Shown: positions 25,301-36,840 of the stretch, in pieces
Layout: each line of letters opens with the position of its first letter
Numbering within the stretch: position 1 is the stretch's first letter
From: Glandiceps talaboti
Taxonomy: Eukaryota > Hemichordata > Enteropneusta > Spengelidae
Assembly (NCBI RefSeq): GCF_964340395.1
Contig: NC_135550.1
Span: forward strand, 10,896,908-10,960,907
Direction: 5' to 3'
Length of the DNA: 64,000 nt
Made by a program: the position numbers and the translations under genes
The notes under the pieces: generated by a model
Told to the model about the DNA's origin: nothing
What the model saw: only the letters and a program-made list of their open reading frames with translations
The model's database searches: none

Positions 25301-28041
25301 AGGTTCAGGGGACATGACACCGATCAGTACAACTCCAAGAGTTTCATTTAATGAAGTAAGTAGAATAATTGTTATTGTATATCTTATGTATTGCGTATAC
25401 ATGCAACCTTGCTATTGGTTCAGTCCAGGATACTTGCCATGGTAGGGGATATTCATATCAAAAACAGTATGTGCACAGGGGGCAGGAGACATATTGAAGA
25501 TTTCAAAAAAAATTCTTTTTGACTACTTTTATGTAAATTCTCAAAGGGTACACATAAGGTGTTAATCCACATTAAATCATCTCTATTGAACATAAAAGTA
25601 GTCAAATGATAAATTGTGCAATTATTTACCTATGTGTCTCTCCTGCTCCCTGTGGTATGTACAGTTGTTGTCTCCATTTAAGATTGTCAGGTAAATGGAC
25701 CAGTATAGATTGTATTGACCTCTAATAGAAAGTCAGGTTCAACATTCAATGCAAACGACATGTAGCATCGGCCACAGAGAAAGAATACCACCCCCAGTAT
25801 TGGTAGTAGTTTGTTCCCTGTGCTACTTGTGGTTTGGTACATTATTACAGAAATGACTTGCACCTGTGCACACACATACTATAGTGGTATTTGCACTGTA
25901 GTGCAAGTCTGAAAACATTATTGCATACCTGCATGCAAATAATATGCAAACAAAGGTGGATCGTTCGTTCTACATGGTAGCGCTTAAATGCACAGTAACA
26001 TTTTTATGAGAATTTATTGCTACTGCTAAACATTTGTAATAATAACAGAACCCCATTCCACATGAGTTCCAGTGTGGATACTCGGGGGCATTTGCACTTG
26101 TGCTTGCAGTGTTTTCTGCTGCGCTTTCACTCGCTGTCCTCATGAAAGTATGGCCGTAGAGAGCATGGCAAGCACTCATGCAAATACCACGCCACATTTG
26201 CACTCCTGTGTCATAGGGTTCTGTTATATTACCTTTTTATTGAACTAATCTTCAACTTTCTAATCAAGTGATTACATTGACTCTATTACAGAAAGAAGCT
26301 AGATATATGAAAAGAAATAGTGCCAAAGAGACATGGAACAAAAAAAATTTAAAAAGACCGTTGAAAACATCCAACAAAACTAAAATTAAGAAACAAAAAG
26401 AGACACGCATAGTAACAAAGCCAACAGAAAGAATTACATTCAGTAGAGAAGATCAAAGTAGTGATGATGCAAATGGTATAGATTCTAAAAGACAGAAATT
26501 GTCATTGCACAAGTTCAAGGATATCAGTCGGGACGAAAGCATGTACTCTGAAGAAGACTTGACATCCACTGATGGAAGAAGTGAAAACTATGAACGTAAG
26601 CGACATGAGAAAACAAAGAAAGCCCAGAATAAATCAACAAGAGATGTGAAACACAGTAGTATAAAGAAAACAAATATGAGAGATGAAAGTTGCGATGAAG
26701 GAGAAGATGATGAGTTTCTTGACAGGGATGAGAGCGACATTAGTGAGTATACTGCAGTGAGAAACAACTCGCTGCAGACTATGTCAGAAGCTGTAACCGA
26801 GGAGTCTACTCGGGATGAGAGCGACATTAGTGAGTATACCACAATGAGAAACAACTCGCTGCAGACTATGTCAGAAGCTGTAACTGAGGAGTCTACTCGG
26901 GATGAGAGCGACATTAGTGAGTATACCACAATGAGAAACAACTCGCTGCAGACTATGTCAGAAGCTGTAACCGAGCATTCTACTCGGGATGACCACTTAA
27001 AATGTAGAAATACCCATCGCAGTGAGAGAAGTGATTCTGTTCACAAGATTATAGTAACTAGTAAGTCAAGCAGTGGTAATAAAAGAAGAGTTATTGATGC
27101 TGTGAAGAGGATGCAGACCAAGGCAAGTGTTGCCAAAATCACGGACAGAGATGATAGTGCTGTATCCGATGAAGAACCAGCAGTTAAACGAAGGAAAGTT
27201 AAAATGAACCGTGTTACTGCTGAGGGACCTGAGGAAGAAAGAGCCAATGGAAGTAACAACAATAAAGGACAAAGACAATTGAAAAAGAGGTCTAGACAAA
27301 ACAAACCATATTATTTTGTAGAAAGTACTGAGGAGGAAGAGTACGGGATGATTCAGAAAAAACGGTCAACAAAACATACTGACGCAAAACCTTCAAAATC
27401 ATGGAATGCTAAAAGTGCACCATTGATAACTACAAGTCAAGATGAAAGTGATGATGATCAGCAAGTGAGAACCAGACAGACTGGTCGTACAAGACAGAGG
27501 ACAAGAGAGACAAGACAAGATGAAAGTGATGATGGTCATGATCAGCAAGTGAGAACCAGACAATCTGGTCATACAAGACAGAGGACAAGGGAGAGAAGAC
27601 AAGATGAAAGTGATGATGGTCATGATCAGCAAGTGAGAACAAGACCATCAAAGCAAAGGATGGGACAGTCAAGACAGATGGTAAGAGAGGCAAGTCAAGA
27701 TGAAAGTGATGATGATCAACAAGTGAGAACCAGACAGTCTGGTCATGCTAGACAGAGGAAGACAATTCAAGATGAAAGTGAGGATTATGATGATGATCAG
27801 CGAGTGGGAACCAGACAGTCTGGTCGTACAAGACAGAGGATGACAAAGACAAGACAAGATGAAAGTGAGGATGATGATGATGATGAGCAAGTGAAAACTA
27901 GACAGTCTGGTCGTACAAGACAGAGGATGACAAAGACAAGACAAGATGAAAGTGAGGATGATGATGATGATGAGCAAGTGAAAACTAGACAGTCTGGTCG
28001 TACAAGACAGAGGATGACAAAGACAAGACAAGATGAAAGTG

Positions 28042-28101
<60 letters not shown>

Positions 28102-28182
28102 ATCAGCAAGTGAAAACTAGACAGTCTGGTCGTACAAGACAGAGGATGACAAAGACAAGACAAGATGAAAGTGAGGATGATG

Positions 28183-28215
<33 letters not shown>

Positions 28216-31200
28216 ATCAGCAAGTGAAAACTAGACAGTCTGGTCGTACAAGACAGAGGATGACAAAGACAAGACAAGATGAAAGTGATGATGATGATCA
28301 TCAGCAAGTGAAAACTAGACAGTCAAGAGAGTGCATGAGGGAGACAAGACAGAGGATGAGAGAGACAAGTCAAGATGAAAGTGATGAAGATCATGATCGA
28401 CAAAGGAGAAGTAGGTATTCTGGTCATGGTAAAGAACGAAATAGTAGGATACAGCAAAGTCATAGAGATGGTGCTCAAGGGAGATCCAGAGTTTCTGTCC
28501 ACTCAAAAGAGTGTTCATCTGAAAGCGATGATACCATTATGCCTACTGTAAATAAGCAAAGGCGTTCCAGGAACCCTGATGATTCAAGTAAAGGAAACAC
28601 AATTGATGTAATGGGAAATACTACAAACAGATCACTACCACCAAAGTCTCCACCAAAGCCATCCAAGAAAATACACAAAGAGAGGCGAAACTCTCCTAAC
28701 ATAATACCCAAGTCAAAGCTGTACTTCACAGCCTCACCAAGGAAGAATGGAAGCAGTCACCACGAAAAACTGAAACAAATCAAATGTGCTGAAGATTTTT
28801 GTATGGGTGAGAATGAAACAAGTAAAGGTTTGTTGGATATTCATCTGGCACATGATATTTTGGAAACTCTGTCTTCTCAGAAGTCTTATCGCAGACAGTA
28901 CAAGCTGAAAGATGTCAAAGTCAGACTGAGTGATGTGCAGTTGAAACAAAATCATGATCACTATGATCTCAGTGAGGATGAACCCAGCAGAGAGGAAGTC
29001 GCTCGTGAATTACAAGAAAAAAGGAAAGCCCTCGAGAGGAGAAAAAAGAGTGGTCCAGACAAAGTTATAGTATCGACTTCGAAAGCTGAAGGAAGACAAC
29101 TGAGTAAGAGTAAAAACATAAGTAAGAAAGCGACGAAACACATCGAGAGTTCAGACTACAATGATCAGCTTGAAAGGAAAAGTCGTAAAACACGCAGAAA
29201 GGTTGTGAAAGCTGGATTTGATACTGACAGTGATGATCATGTAGAGGAAGCATATACAAAGACAACAAAAAGTGCAGCGAATAAGAAACAAATATCAAAC
29301 AGAAAAACGAATGATGTAAAGGGTGCTAAAAAGAAATCTCAAGGTGAAAGAGACAAGGCCAAAGATAAAGGCAAGAAAACGATGGCAGTCCCAGCTAAGA
29401 AAGGTATGTCGATTGCAAGAAAATAGAGTAGAAATAAAATTTTTTTTTTTTTGGGGGGGGGGGGGAATAACTGAATTATGGTAGAGATGATCATCAAACT
29501 GCAACGGTGTTTTTTTGTGTGCAAATTCTCCTTTATTCAAGTTTATGTTGAAAATGTTCTTGAGTATACTAATGTTGATTACACACCATGCACAAGCCTA
29601 ATTCTTGTCTTTCAATAGAAAATATGGATTATATACCCTGGTTGGGCTACATCACTGGTTCTGCGGTGCTTAAAATATGAGTAAAAAATTCCAAATTCCA
29701 ACTTGCCAGTATTATTTTTTTTTCGATTTTTCATAAATTATGCTTGAGAAGGTGTAATTATATCATTCCTCAGTCTGGAATTATGCATGACCAAAGGGTT
29801 TGTCACTACTTGTGTAGTGACAATGTGCCGTATACGTATACAGTGATTTTTGTTAAGGGCAGGCGGTAAGCAGGTAAAATCTACAGGGGTTCCAAAGTCA
29901 GGTTTCCCAAACAAAATTAGGGTACATTATGTGGGAAACTATGCAACTTTTACTCCTTTCCCCTTTCTGTTACTGGGGGTTTCCCAACCTTGGCAAAAAA
30001 CACTGCCTTAATATGTCACTCGTATTTTCCTGAATGCCGAATAAAGAAAAATATAGCGGAATAATATCCAAATGTAATATGATATTTGTAATAGCTCGCG
30101 CAGCGGCAGCAAAGCTGCCGCGTAGTGGCTCAATGACTAGTACGCATGCGCGTCGTATATACTATGCGAAAAAATTTGGTGGTTCTCCCAGGGATGCATT
30201 GCGGCGCGCAATGACTACACATGCGCCTTCCATATACTCCGTGCTCTACTGCTAACTACGTGCATCCTCCATGCGCTACCTTATCGTCATATAAAGCATT
30301 GGCGACATAACATCACCATGCATTGCAATATTGTAGGCCTGTTGGCACGATTATCGTAACATTGTAACGAGTATCGAGGCATCGCTGTACCACTATGCAC
30401 TAGGAGAAATTGTTTAATACACTATTTGGAAGTTTGACGCACGGCAGTATGTGATATGGACCACTGATGGCGTAGCCCAGTTGAATTTCCGGGTTGTGGA
30501 AGTGCGGTTTTGACATTTATATTGTCGATAATTGATTTTTGTACATGTTCTAAAAAGAATAACTGCTTCCCTATGTTTGTTGGTATAGTAACATTCCTAA
30601 ATCATCGAGTTGAATTCAGAAATCGTGATGTTCGGCAACATGTCAACAAAACATTTGTCCAAAGACCAACGTACGTTGTGTATAGAGGGTCTATGATAAC
30701 AACTGCATAGAGTGTTGACTTTCTTTACTTCTCGTCTATGTCAGAGAATTAGATGTCATTCAATAAAATAATTTTTTATTGTCAACACCCCTGGAAAATG
30801 ACCCAAATCAAGTGTACGAACCCTGGCCCAGGCAGCCGGTCACAAATGAATCTACCCTGCGCGAGCTTATGGCCTTTGCCTAGTTATGATATTATAAGCT
30901 AATATCTGTCATCTAAGTTCCTATAATACACATGCATGTATCATGTCTTGAGGTTTTTTCTGTGGATGGAAGTTGTAACATATGACATGTTATACTGCCC
31001 TCTGGAGTCTCAGCTAGCACTAGTGAATATGTGGCCAATTTATAGGACTCGACAACAAGATTTTTATCATATAAGCTACTTCTTAAACTTGACCTTGCTG
31101 ACTTTTGTCAAGACAATAACTTTCAAAATTCATGCTTTTCATGTCCAGAGGTACCAGCATTGAAAATTACCGCTGGAAAAGGGACCTTGAAGCGTAAGAA

Positions 31201-33587
31201 GCAAATTCGTCAGATACTGATACAGCAAAATGAGGGACATGAAGATGATTACTTTGCAGACCAAGCACCTGCTTTCAAAGTGAGTGTTTTCATTACTCCT
31301 GTAAGTTATATTATGTAAGAATAATGGTACTCATTTATAAAGCGATTGTTGTGATCATAGCTATGTACAAATTCTTGGTATGACACAGACCTTTATCGGT
31401 GCAACTGCGACTTATTCAGCTCCCTTCAAAGCATACAATCAAGCACAGCCTCTGTAAGTGTGTAGAATTAAAGCATTCAAATAGTGACATAGCAACTTCT
31501 GTCACTGACAATCATGTACAAACCGTGGCTTTGACAGAAAAATTAATTTTACATGACGTGTTAGTATTGTGCTTTTTTTTCTGTGTTTGTATTTTTCCTG
31601 ACTGCCTGGTAGGTTTTATGAGAAATTCAAGGATGGCAAACAAAGTACCGTATTTGATTCTCGGTACTTGCAATAGTATTTTACCTCATGGGGGTCAAAA
31701 AAGAAGGTCGACTTATTTTCTCATGTGCCTGTATTAATGTATGTGGTTTGAGAGCGGTTTGCACCATGCTTGGGCAACAGTATGCGATCACCAATTGATG
31801 TCTGTACTAATTTAGAAGAAGAAGAAGAATGTGAAACATGTGGAGCAGAAGTACAAAATGTAATGGTGTTGACCAAGAAATCGAATGTTCGTTATTTGTA
31901 TGATTCTGTTTCAGGTACCAAGACTTGATGGAGCCTAATCATTGTTTTCTATTTCCTGATTGTAATTCCTGTCATCAAATATATATCTATTCTCTCATTA
32001 AATGTTGGTTCTTCTCATTTTATTATTCACAGTTAGTCAAAGGATTAGAGTTGATTGAGGAAGAGAGTGACGATTCTGATATGTCGGCTTTTGTGTGCAA
32101 TTTTCAAACTCCATCTGCAAGAATACCTAGATTGGTACCGTTCTCAGAAAAGAGAACACCTCTCACACAGAATGCTATAAGCCCTGGAATGTTGAATAGT
32201 GTCAACAGGTTAGTATGATAATAATGATATGGACATATGGCACTTTTCTACACTGAAGGACGTGGTCTTAATACTGTACAATTATTACATATACCTTTTA
32301 AAGGGGAGACACAGTGACAATGTAGGTATTTGTTGCCATTGGATTCAATTTCACTGTTTTTGTTAACTTTAGGTTTTCTGACCACTATAACAGAAAATAG
32401 GAAATCTGGCCAAACTGGCATAGTTTTTTATTTATTTATAAAATGTACACTGTATAAAGAGTTGTATCATGTATAAATGTTGTTCTACTCATTCAGAAGT
32501 CAGTTGAAAAATGTATAAAAAAATCATTTATCTCCTTCCACCACTCAAAATAGCTGATATCTCTTAACCAAGGAAAATGACTATTTAGAAACAATAACAT
32601 GCTAATGCTATGTTTTGAGAATATCAAAATTGTTTTCATAAAACCCTGCACACTGGAGAGCTTTGCCAGAATTACAAGGAGCAATGTCTGAACATACAAA
32701 GAATTGCAGGATTTTCAGTGTGTTTGCAGTATTCTGTCTGCATCCTTACAATTTCTCTTTCTCTCTCTCATCTATTCACACAGGGACCAAATAGACCGAT
32801 ATGTCAACCGATTTAAGAATACTAAGAAGGGTACGTTATTAACACAGAAAATGTCTAAGGGCACCACAAAGGTAAGACTATTACTTGAACCATGAAGAAC
32901 ACTAAGTTTATAAATAACATGATAATTTATACTGGTTGAATGTTCATCAATCTGTCATTCAGTTTGATATGTCTAGAATGTATGTAAACAAAGACAAACA
33001 TGTATTATTTTGCGACTGTATACTACATAAAAATATACATGAAGGGTAATCAACATGTCTACTGGTAATCATCAACATAATTCATCCGTTGTGATTGTGA
33101 TCAACATTGACCAAAAATGTTCATCAGCTTGGTAAGTCATGTGAATTACACACACAAGCAGTTCAAAGTTTTAACATTTGAGCTTTCAATCTGTCTTGGT
33201 CTGCGATCCTCATCAGAATGTCAAAGTCCATAGTTACAGCTGACCACTGTGTGAATGTTTTCCTGCATAAGTGGCCACTGTTATATAGTTTATTTTGAAT
33301 GAAACCTTCTGTGTTCTGTAAATTGTTATAGTTTCTCTTATTGAGAGCAAGCAAGCAAGTACTATAGCATAACAACTAAATGTACCACTTATATTTCATA
33401 TGAACCCATGCACTGTTTTCTGCGTCATCTTCAGCCCCACAAGTCTGCTACTGTGTCTAGTACTTACAAGACGTCTGGTCCAGGACCTTCTCAATCTCAA
33501 CTCAGTGACGCGTTTCAAGTTTATCAAAAAGACCAAAGTGATTCAGAAGAAGGAGAGCAAGATTACTACTGGTCTGATGATGAGTAA
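17852..33587 (+). CDS. MIS18BP1: Mis18-binding protein 1 / KNL2, 13 coding exons, ~1794 aa
   Basis: Exons: 17852-17866, 18336-19206, 19764-19882, 20593-20684, 21013-21146, 21958-22048, 23210-23430, 25174-25355, 26292-29403, 31149-31279, 32033-32208, 32784-32871, 33435-33587; all GT-AG, phases agree, 5385 nt. The protein licenses new CENP-A nucleosomes at centromeres with the Mis18 complex. Seen in order: a basic N-terminus; a SANTA domain at about residues 344-436 (FWIVKAMREHNAICVEG to FYKGFPSNWREL); a CENPC-k motif at 528-543; a highly charged repeat region in exon 9 (residues 576-1612); a conserved C-terminus with KITAGKGTLKRKKQIR, SPGMLNSVNRDQIDRYVNRF and a final QDYYWSDDE, which match the family order. 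No Myb/SANT domain (normally before KITA) is visible. It is much longer than human (1132 aa) because of exon 9. The 15-nt first coding exon (MEKLQ) is the least certain; another start could lie upstream, or at the Met encoded at 18360. Confidence 0.92.
19335..19383. repeat. (TG)n microsatellite
   Basis: About 24 tg units in MIS18BP1 intron 2. Confidence 0.97.
20234..20398 (-). mobile_element. MITE family B, copy 1 (CAGTGTTTTT ends)
   Basis: About 165 bp with inverted ends (cagtgtctttgctaa at left, ttagtaaaaacactg at right). The reverse complement aligns with 29841-30006 over its length, sharing words such as aagggcag, gtaggtaaaat, ggggttcc and cccaaacaaaatta. A taatg flank may be a 5-bp target duplication. 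Intronic in MIS18BP1. Confidence 0.7.
20614..22030 (+). other. MIS18BP1: SANTA domain of MIS18BP1, split over exons 4-6
   Basis: Encoded by 20593-20684, 21013-21146 and 21958-22048. Landmarks: aromatic FW and the CVEG turn in exon 4; FWASSLITKRVDAHTLETSS and GTVYRLKGYMD in exon 5; GFSKEFVLAF and GFPSNWRELV in exon 6. SANTA is found almost only in KNL2/M18BP1 proteins, so it fixes the family. Confidence 0.92.
21441..21544. mobile_element. Short element with 14-bp terminal inverted repeats
   Basis: tgcaaaacggacaa at the left end and its inverse ttgtccgttttgca at the right, 104 bp overall. No clear target duplication. Intronic in MIS18BP1. Confidence 0.5.
22125..22330 (-). mobile_element. MITE family C fragment
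   Basis: Carries taaccaaggaaaatataagtg, gacctaaggggccttg and cactactcgtcta, then a stretch with aataatatgattatacctcc. These match, in other orientation and order, the copies at 36.4, 39.6 and 48.4 kb. Intronic in MIS18BP1. Confidence 0.6.
25212..25259 (+). other. MIS18BP1: CENPC-k (CENP-C-like) motif of MIS18BP1
   Basis: Reads RGRHIKPPLAHWAGQR, residues 528-543, followed by IVYN. This fits the R-x-[RK]-x(2)-x-PP-x-x-[YFHW]W-x-[GN]-[QE]R pattern of the CENP-C motif, with the Trp and both flanking Arg in place. In CENP-C and in KNL2 of plants and non-eutherian vertebrates this motif contacts the CENP-A nucleosome (established); activity here is inferred. Confidence 0.88.
26724..26984 (+). repeat. 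MIS18BP1: Three 87-bp (29-aa) in-frame tandem repeats in MIS18BP1 exon 9
   Basis: Copies start at 26724, 26811 and 26898. Each encodes RDESDISEYTTMRNNSLQ then TMSEAVTEEST with one or two changes. Low divergence means recent duplication. A fourth, truncated start (RDDH) follows. Confidence 0.95.
27436..28420 (+). repeat. MIS18BP1: About 11 charged tandem repeats (QDES-acid-Q-V-TR-Q-SGRTRQR) in MIS18BP1 exon 9
   Basis: Each unit is 24-45 residues: QDES[DE], an acidic run, [QE]QV[RK]TR, QSGRTRQR, then MTKTR or a variant. The middle units are almost identical at DNA level; outer units are diverged. Two units contain long (gat)n runs coding for Asp, at about 28044-28100 and 28166-28213. The reading frame stays open throughout, so this is coding sequence that grows in triplets. 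The long Ile-rich and Leu-rich frames on the opposite strand are artefacts. Confidence 0.95.
29580..29835 (+). mobile_element. MITE family C, diverged copy
   Basis: Contains accatgcacaagcc, gaaaatatgga, ctacatcactggttctgcgg and gggtttgtcactact in the same order as the copies at 36.4 and 39.6 kb. Intronic in MIS18BP1. Confidence 0.65.
29841..30006 (+). mobile_element. MITE family B, copy 2
   Basis: Begins cagtgatttttgttaaggg and ends ttggcaaaaaacactg, so the ends are inverted. Homologous to the reverse complement of 20234-20398. Sits directly after a family C copy. Confidence 0.7.
30085..30280. other. CpG-rich block in MIS18BP1 intron 9
   Basis: Dense CpG (gctcgcgcagcggcag, gcatgcgcgtcg, gcggcgcgca) in otherwise AT-rich DNA. 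No exon or RNA recognised. Could be an unmethylated regulatory element or a young transposon fragment. Confidence 0.4.
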
Positions 33588-36410
33588 TAATATATACAGA
33601 TACGACATATTTTGACTTTTGTACATTGTAATTCAAGAAGTTTCTCAATCATTATAATTTCATATACTAGTACATTTCCCTAACTTGTGAGTGGGAGGTT
33701 TCTGGATACATTATGGCATAGTACTGAAACATGTAAATAGGTATAGAGTTGTTTTTTTTGGAGAGATTTCACCATGGGACATACAGTTACTGTTGTCATT
33801 ACTTAGTTCAAGAGATTTCTTAATAATTACAATTTTATATACATATACTAACTTATGAGTGTGAGATTTCCAGACACGATATGGCATCGTACTGAATTGT
33901 GTATATAGGTATGGAGTTTTTTTAAGGGATGTCACCAAGGGACATACAGTTAGACCTCAAACGCAACCGTTATCCATAGAGGCAGTCATATTTACCGCTA
34001 CACATAGTTCTTTGTGCATTTTACTTGGGTTCACTTACTGATATGGACAATATAAAGGAACCTAATGCCTCCAGTCTGTTGTAAAGGCTTTGCTCAAACT
34101 CTTCAATTCTTTTGGTGTAACGCACAGTTTAATCTTATTCAGCTTGATGAGAATGTGTGTTTATTGATCTTGTAAATAAGTTTACTTAATATTGTTATAG
34201 TGAAATTTTTAGCTTTGTGATATGTTTTGGTTGTTGTCAAAGTATCGTTTTTTTTCATTTCTTAATCTTTTATTAAAATCATGATTTTAGCTACTGTGGA
34301 ACACAATATTTACACTTTTCTTACATTTCATGGATGTCTCTATTTAGCGTACATTGTAAGATGCAATGTGTCGCTCCACTTTCAACAGCTCCTACAAAGG
34401 AGTTGCCTGATGTTTGAGGGCGCCCCATTCTGTACAGAGGCTATTAAGCAATGATATTGTCCAGGTGAAGATATACACATTTTTATTAGTATTTTTGCTA
34501 AAGTTATGGAACCTGTTAAATTGTAAACAGAGGAGAAATCAGACACTCGGTCTCTTTTACATTGTCCCAAAGTCTTGTTTAGGAACTCTGGTAAAGTTAC
34601 TGGTGAATCCATGTACTAGTCTAGGTCCTGACAGGCCCCCTATTACGTACTACAATCCCAGTCTAGTCAATACCCTTGCTCAAGGCATTAAATGTGGTTC
34701 AACTCCCCAATGGTGAGCGAAGCGCAAATGGTGCATGTCAGTAGTAATCCATCACAAATTGACAGGCTGTTGTCATCGCTCATTAATATTCATTCGTTCA
34801 GCTGATTCAATTTTGACTGATATGCAAATATCCAACCAGGGCTCCACCTCCAGTCCATTATAAAACTAAAATTATGTGGGATGCCATGACATCATCATGT
34901 TTATATGAACACCATAGGGGGGAGCACATATATCTGTGCTCAAACAAGGGGATCGACTAGACTGGGATTGCAGTACGTAATATGTACATACTGTCAGGAC
35001 CTAGAATAAGATTTTACCTACTTACCTACTAAACTGTATTACAAATATATTAAAAGGGGCATATTTTTTCTTTAACATTTTAGTTTTTTCTGACGAATTA
35101 CATATTAGTGTACTATTATCTTGAAGATGTCTGATCATCATGTGTCACACAGATTTGTGGTGTGACAATCAGGTCAAACCTTTAAATAGCAGTGAAGAGG
35201 AGATTAGAGTAAAATTACTGAACTGTGTTTGATGAATGTAGTGTTCCACACTAGCTGTTGATTGGAATGGTGATGATAGTTTGTATGTTTGAAAATTATG
35301 GAATAATAGTCATACGCTATTATAGTAGCATTATAGTTATATATGTTGTAAATACAAGTCTCTTTTTTTATAGATTTCAAATTTTGTTTGTTATTATTAG
35401 AGTGCCAGTGTACACATTGCATGTGAATATATTAGTATATGACAATTCAAATGAAGCATGGATTGTGTAGTTCGTACACACACATGAAAGTGTTCCACAT
35501 ATCTTTATGCTAAATGTAATTAGTGAAACCACAGGAGTACAAGGTTCTGTACACTTGTATATGTGATAATTTATTATATGTTCATTTTAGGGGCAATGAC
35601 CCCACCCCTTTCACTGCCAAGTACTTATTTCTTGCATCAGAACTGCCTTTTTTTCCCCATTGATAAATATACTAGTAAACTTTGACGAGCAAAAATAAAG
35701 ACATAAACAAGAAAATACATTGCTAGTTTCAAATTTTTCCTTTAATATTACATGTGCACTGTACTTGGTTGTTTTTGCATCTTTCATCTTTACATTGAAT
35801 TTTCAACTCATTGGATCTTTTGACATTTAGTTTGTAAATTAAATATATTTGTTATTGTATTTAATATATTATGTGTTTGTGTTTACTGAGTATGTATATA
35901 TGGAGTACATGTTGGTTAGATTTATTTATGAATCGTTAGTAACTGTTCACAAAAACAGTGGTCACTTTCTTATACAACATACAGTTGGCATCTATTTACC
36001 ACAGTGACTGTGTATTGTGCAATCTCAGTCACAAGTAAGCAACATTAAATCTTACCTGAATCAGTTCATCTCATCAAGTTGGTCGCAAGGAGCTCAGTAA
36101 AGCTATTTCTATTGCTAGATCTCAGGAGTGAGTTCTTTTAGATGTACTGTTAAAATCATTCTTTTACTACAATTCGTTTTCAAAAATAGTATCAGCTACA
36201 TAAAAAACCCCAGTTTATATGTGATAACAAGGTTGCCCCCATATCTACCCTATGACACTGGGGCATTATATATGATGGCCGGTATGGTTCTTCAAAATTC
36301 AGAATTCAATCCTCATGTACATGTATATCAACATAACCAGATTTCATGTCTGTGTATACTGAAACTACACGAAGAGCACTGATGTAGATTATCACTGAAC
36401 ATACAAAATT

Positions 36411-36695
36411 TTACCATGCACAAGCCAAGTGGAAAATATACCCTGGTCATTCTACATCATGAACAACCCATATCTTCATCACTCGTTCTGCTGTACATCA
36501 AATATGAGTCTAAATGTTCCAAAACACCATTATTTTTCCCAATCTTTAATAAATTGAGTAGGAATAATCATTTTATTCCCAAATATTTTTCTTTCATTCA
36601 GCCGGCAAAATACTCATGACATAAGGGGTTTAGTGGCATGTAGTGACAAGACCCCTTAGGTCACTTCTATTTTTCTTGGCTGAACGAAGTGGTGA
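36411..36695 (+). mobile_element. MITE family C copy
   Basis: accatgcacaagccaagt at the left; inner inverted arms around ttcccaaatatttttctttcat and the inverse attattagttcagccaagaa-like end; hallmark agtgacaagaccccttaggt. Non-coding. Confidence 0.75.
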
Positions 36696-36790
36696 ATATT
36701 AGTCCAGTTGTTGGTGCGCTTATGTAATAGCTCACCATCCACATTATATAAGTGGAAGGAATGCCTGGATCTTTCAGCCTACATTTAATT

Positions 36791-36840
36791 ATACATTTAA
36801 TCTCAGACCACTACTTTAGTGGTCCGAGATTTAATGTAAT
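36791..36840. repeat. Short palindrome with tctcagaccact arms
   Basis: atttaatctcagaccacta and its inverse tagtggtccgagatttaat around a 3-bp loop. A similar palindrome occurs at 41765-41807. Confidence 0.7.

Noticed and set aside
27669-28307. 212-codon Ile/Leu/Ser-rich open frame on the minus strand
   Set aside because: Mirror of the MIS18BP1 repeats; the plus frame has splice sites and family motifs around it.
34382-34716. Overlapping 76- and 100-codon frames on both strands downstream of MIS18BP1
   Set aside because: No family features; position fits 3' UTR or intergenic DNA.
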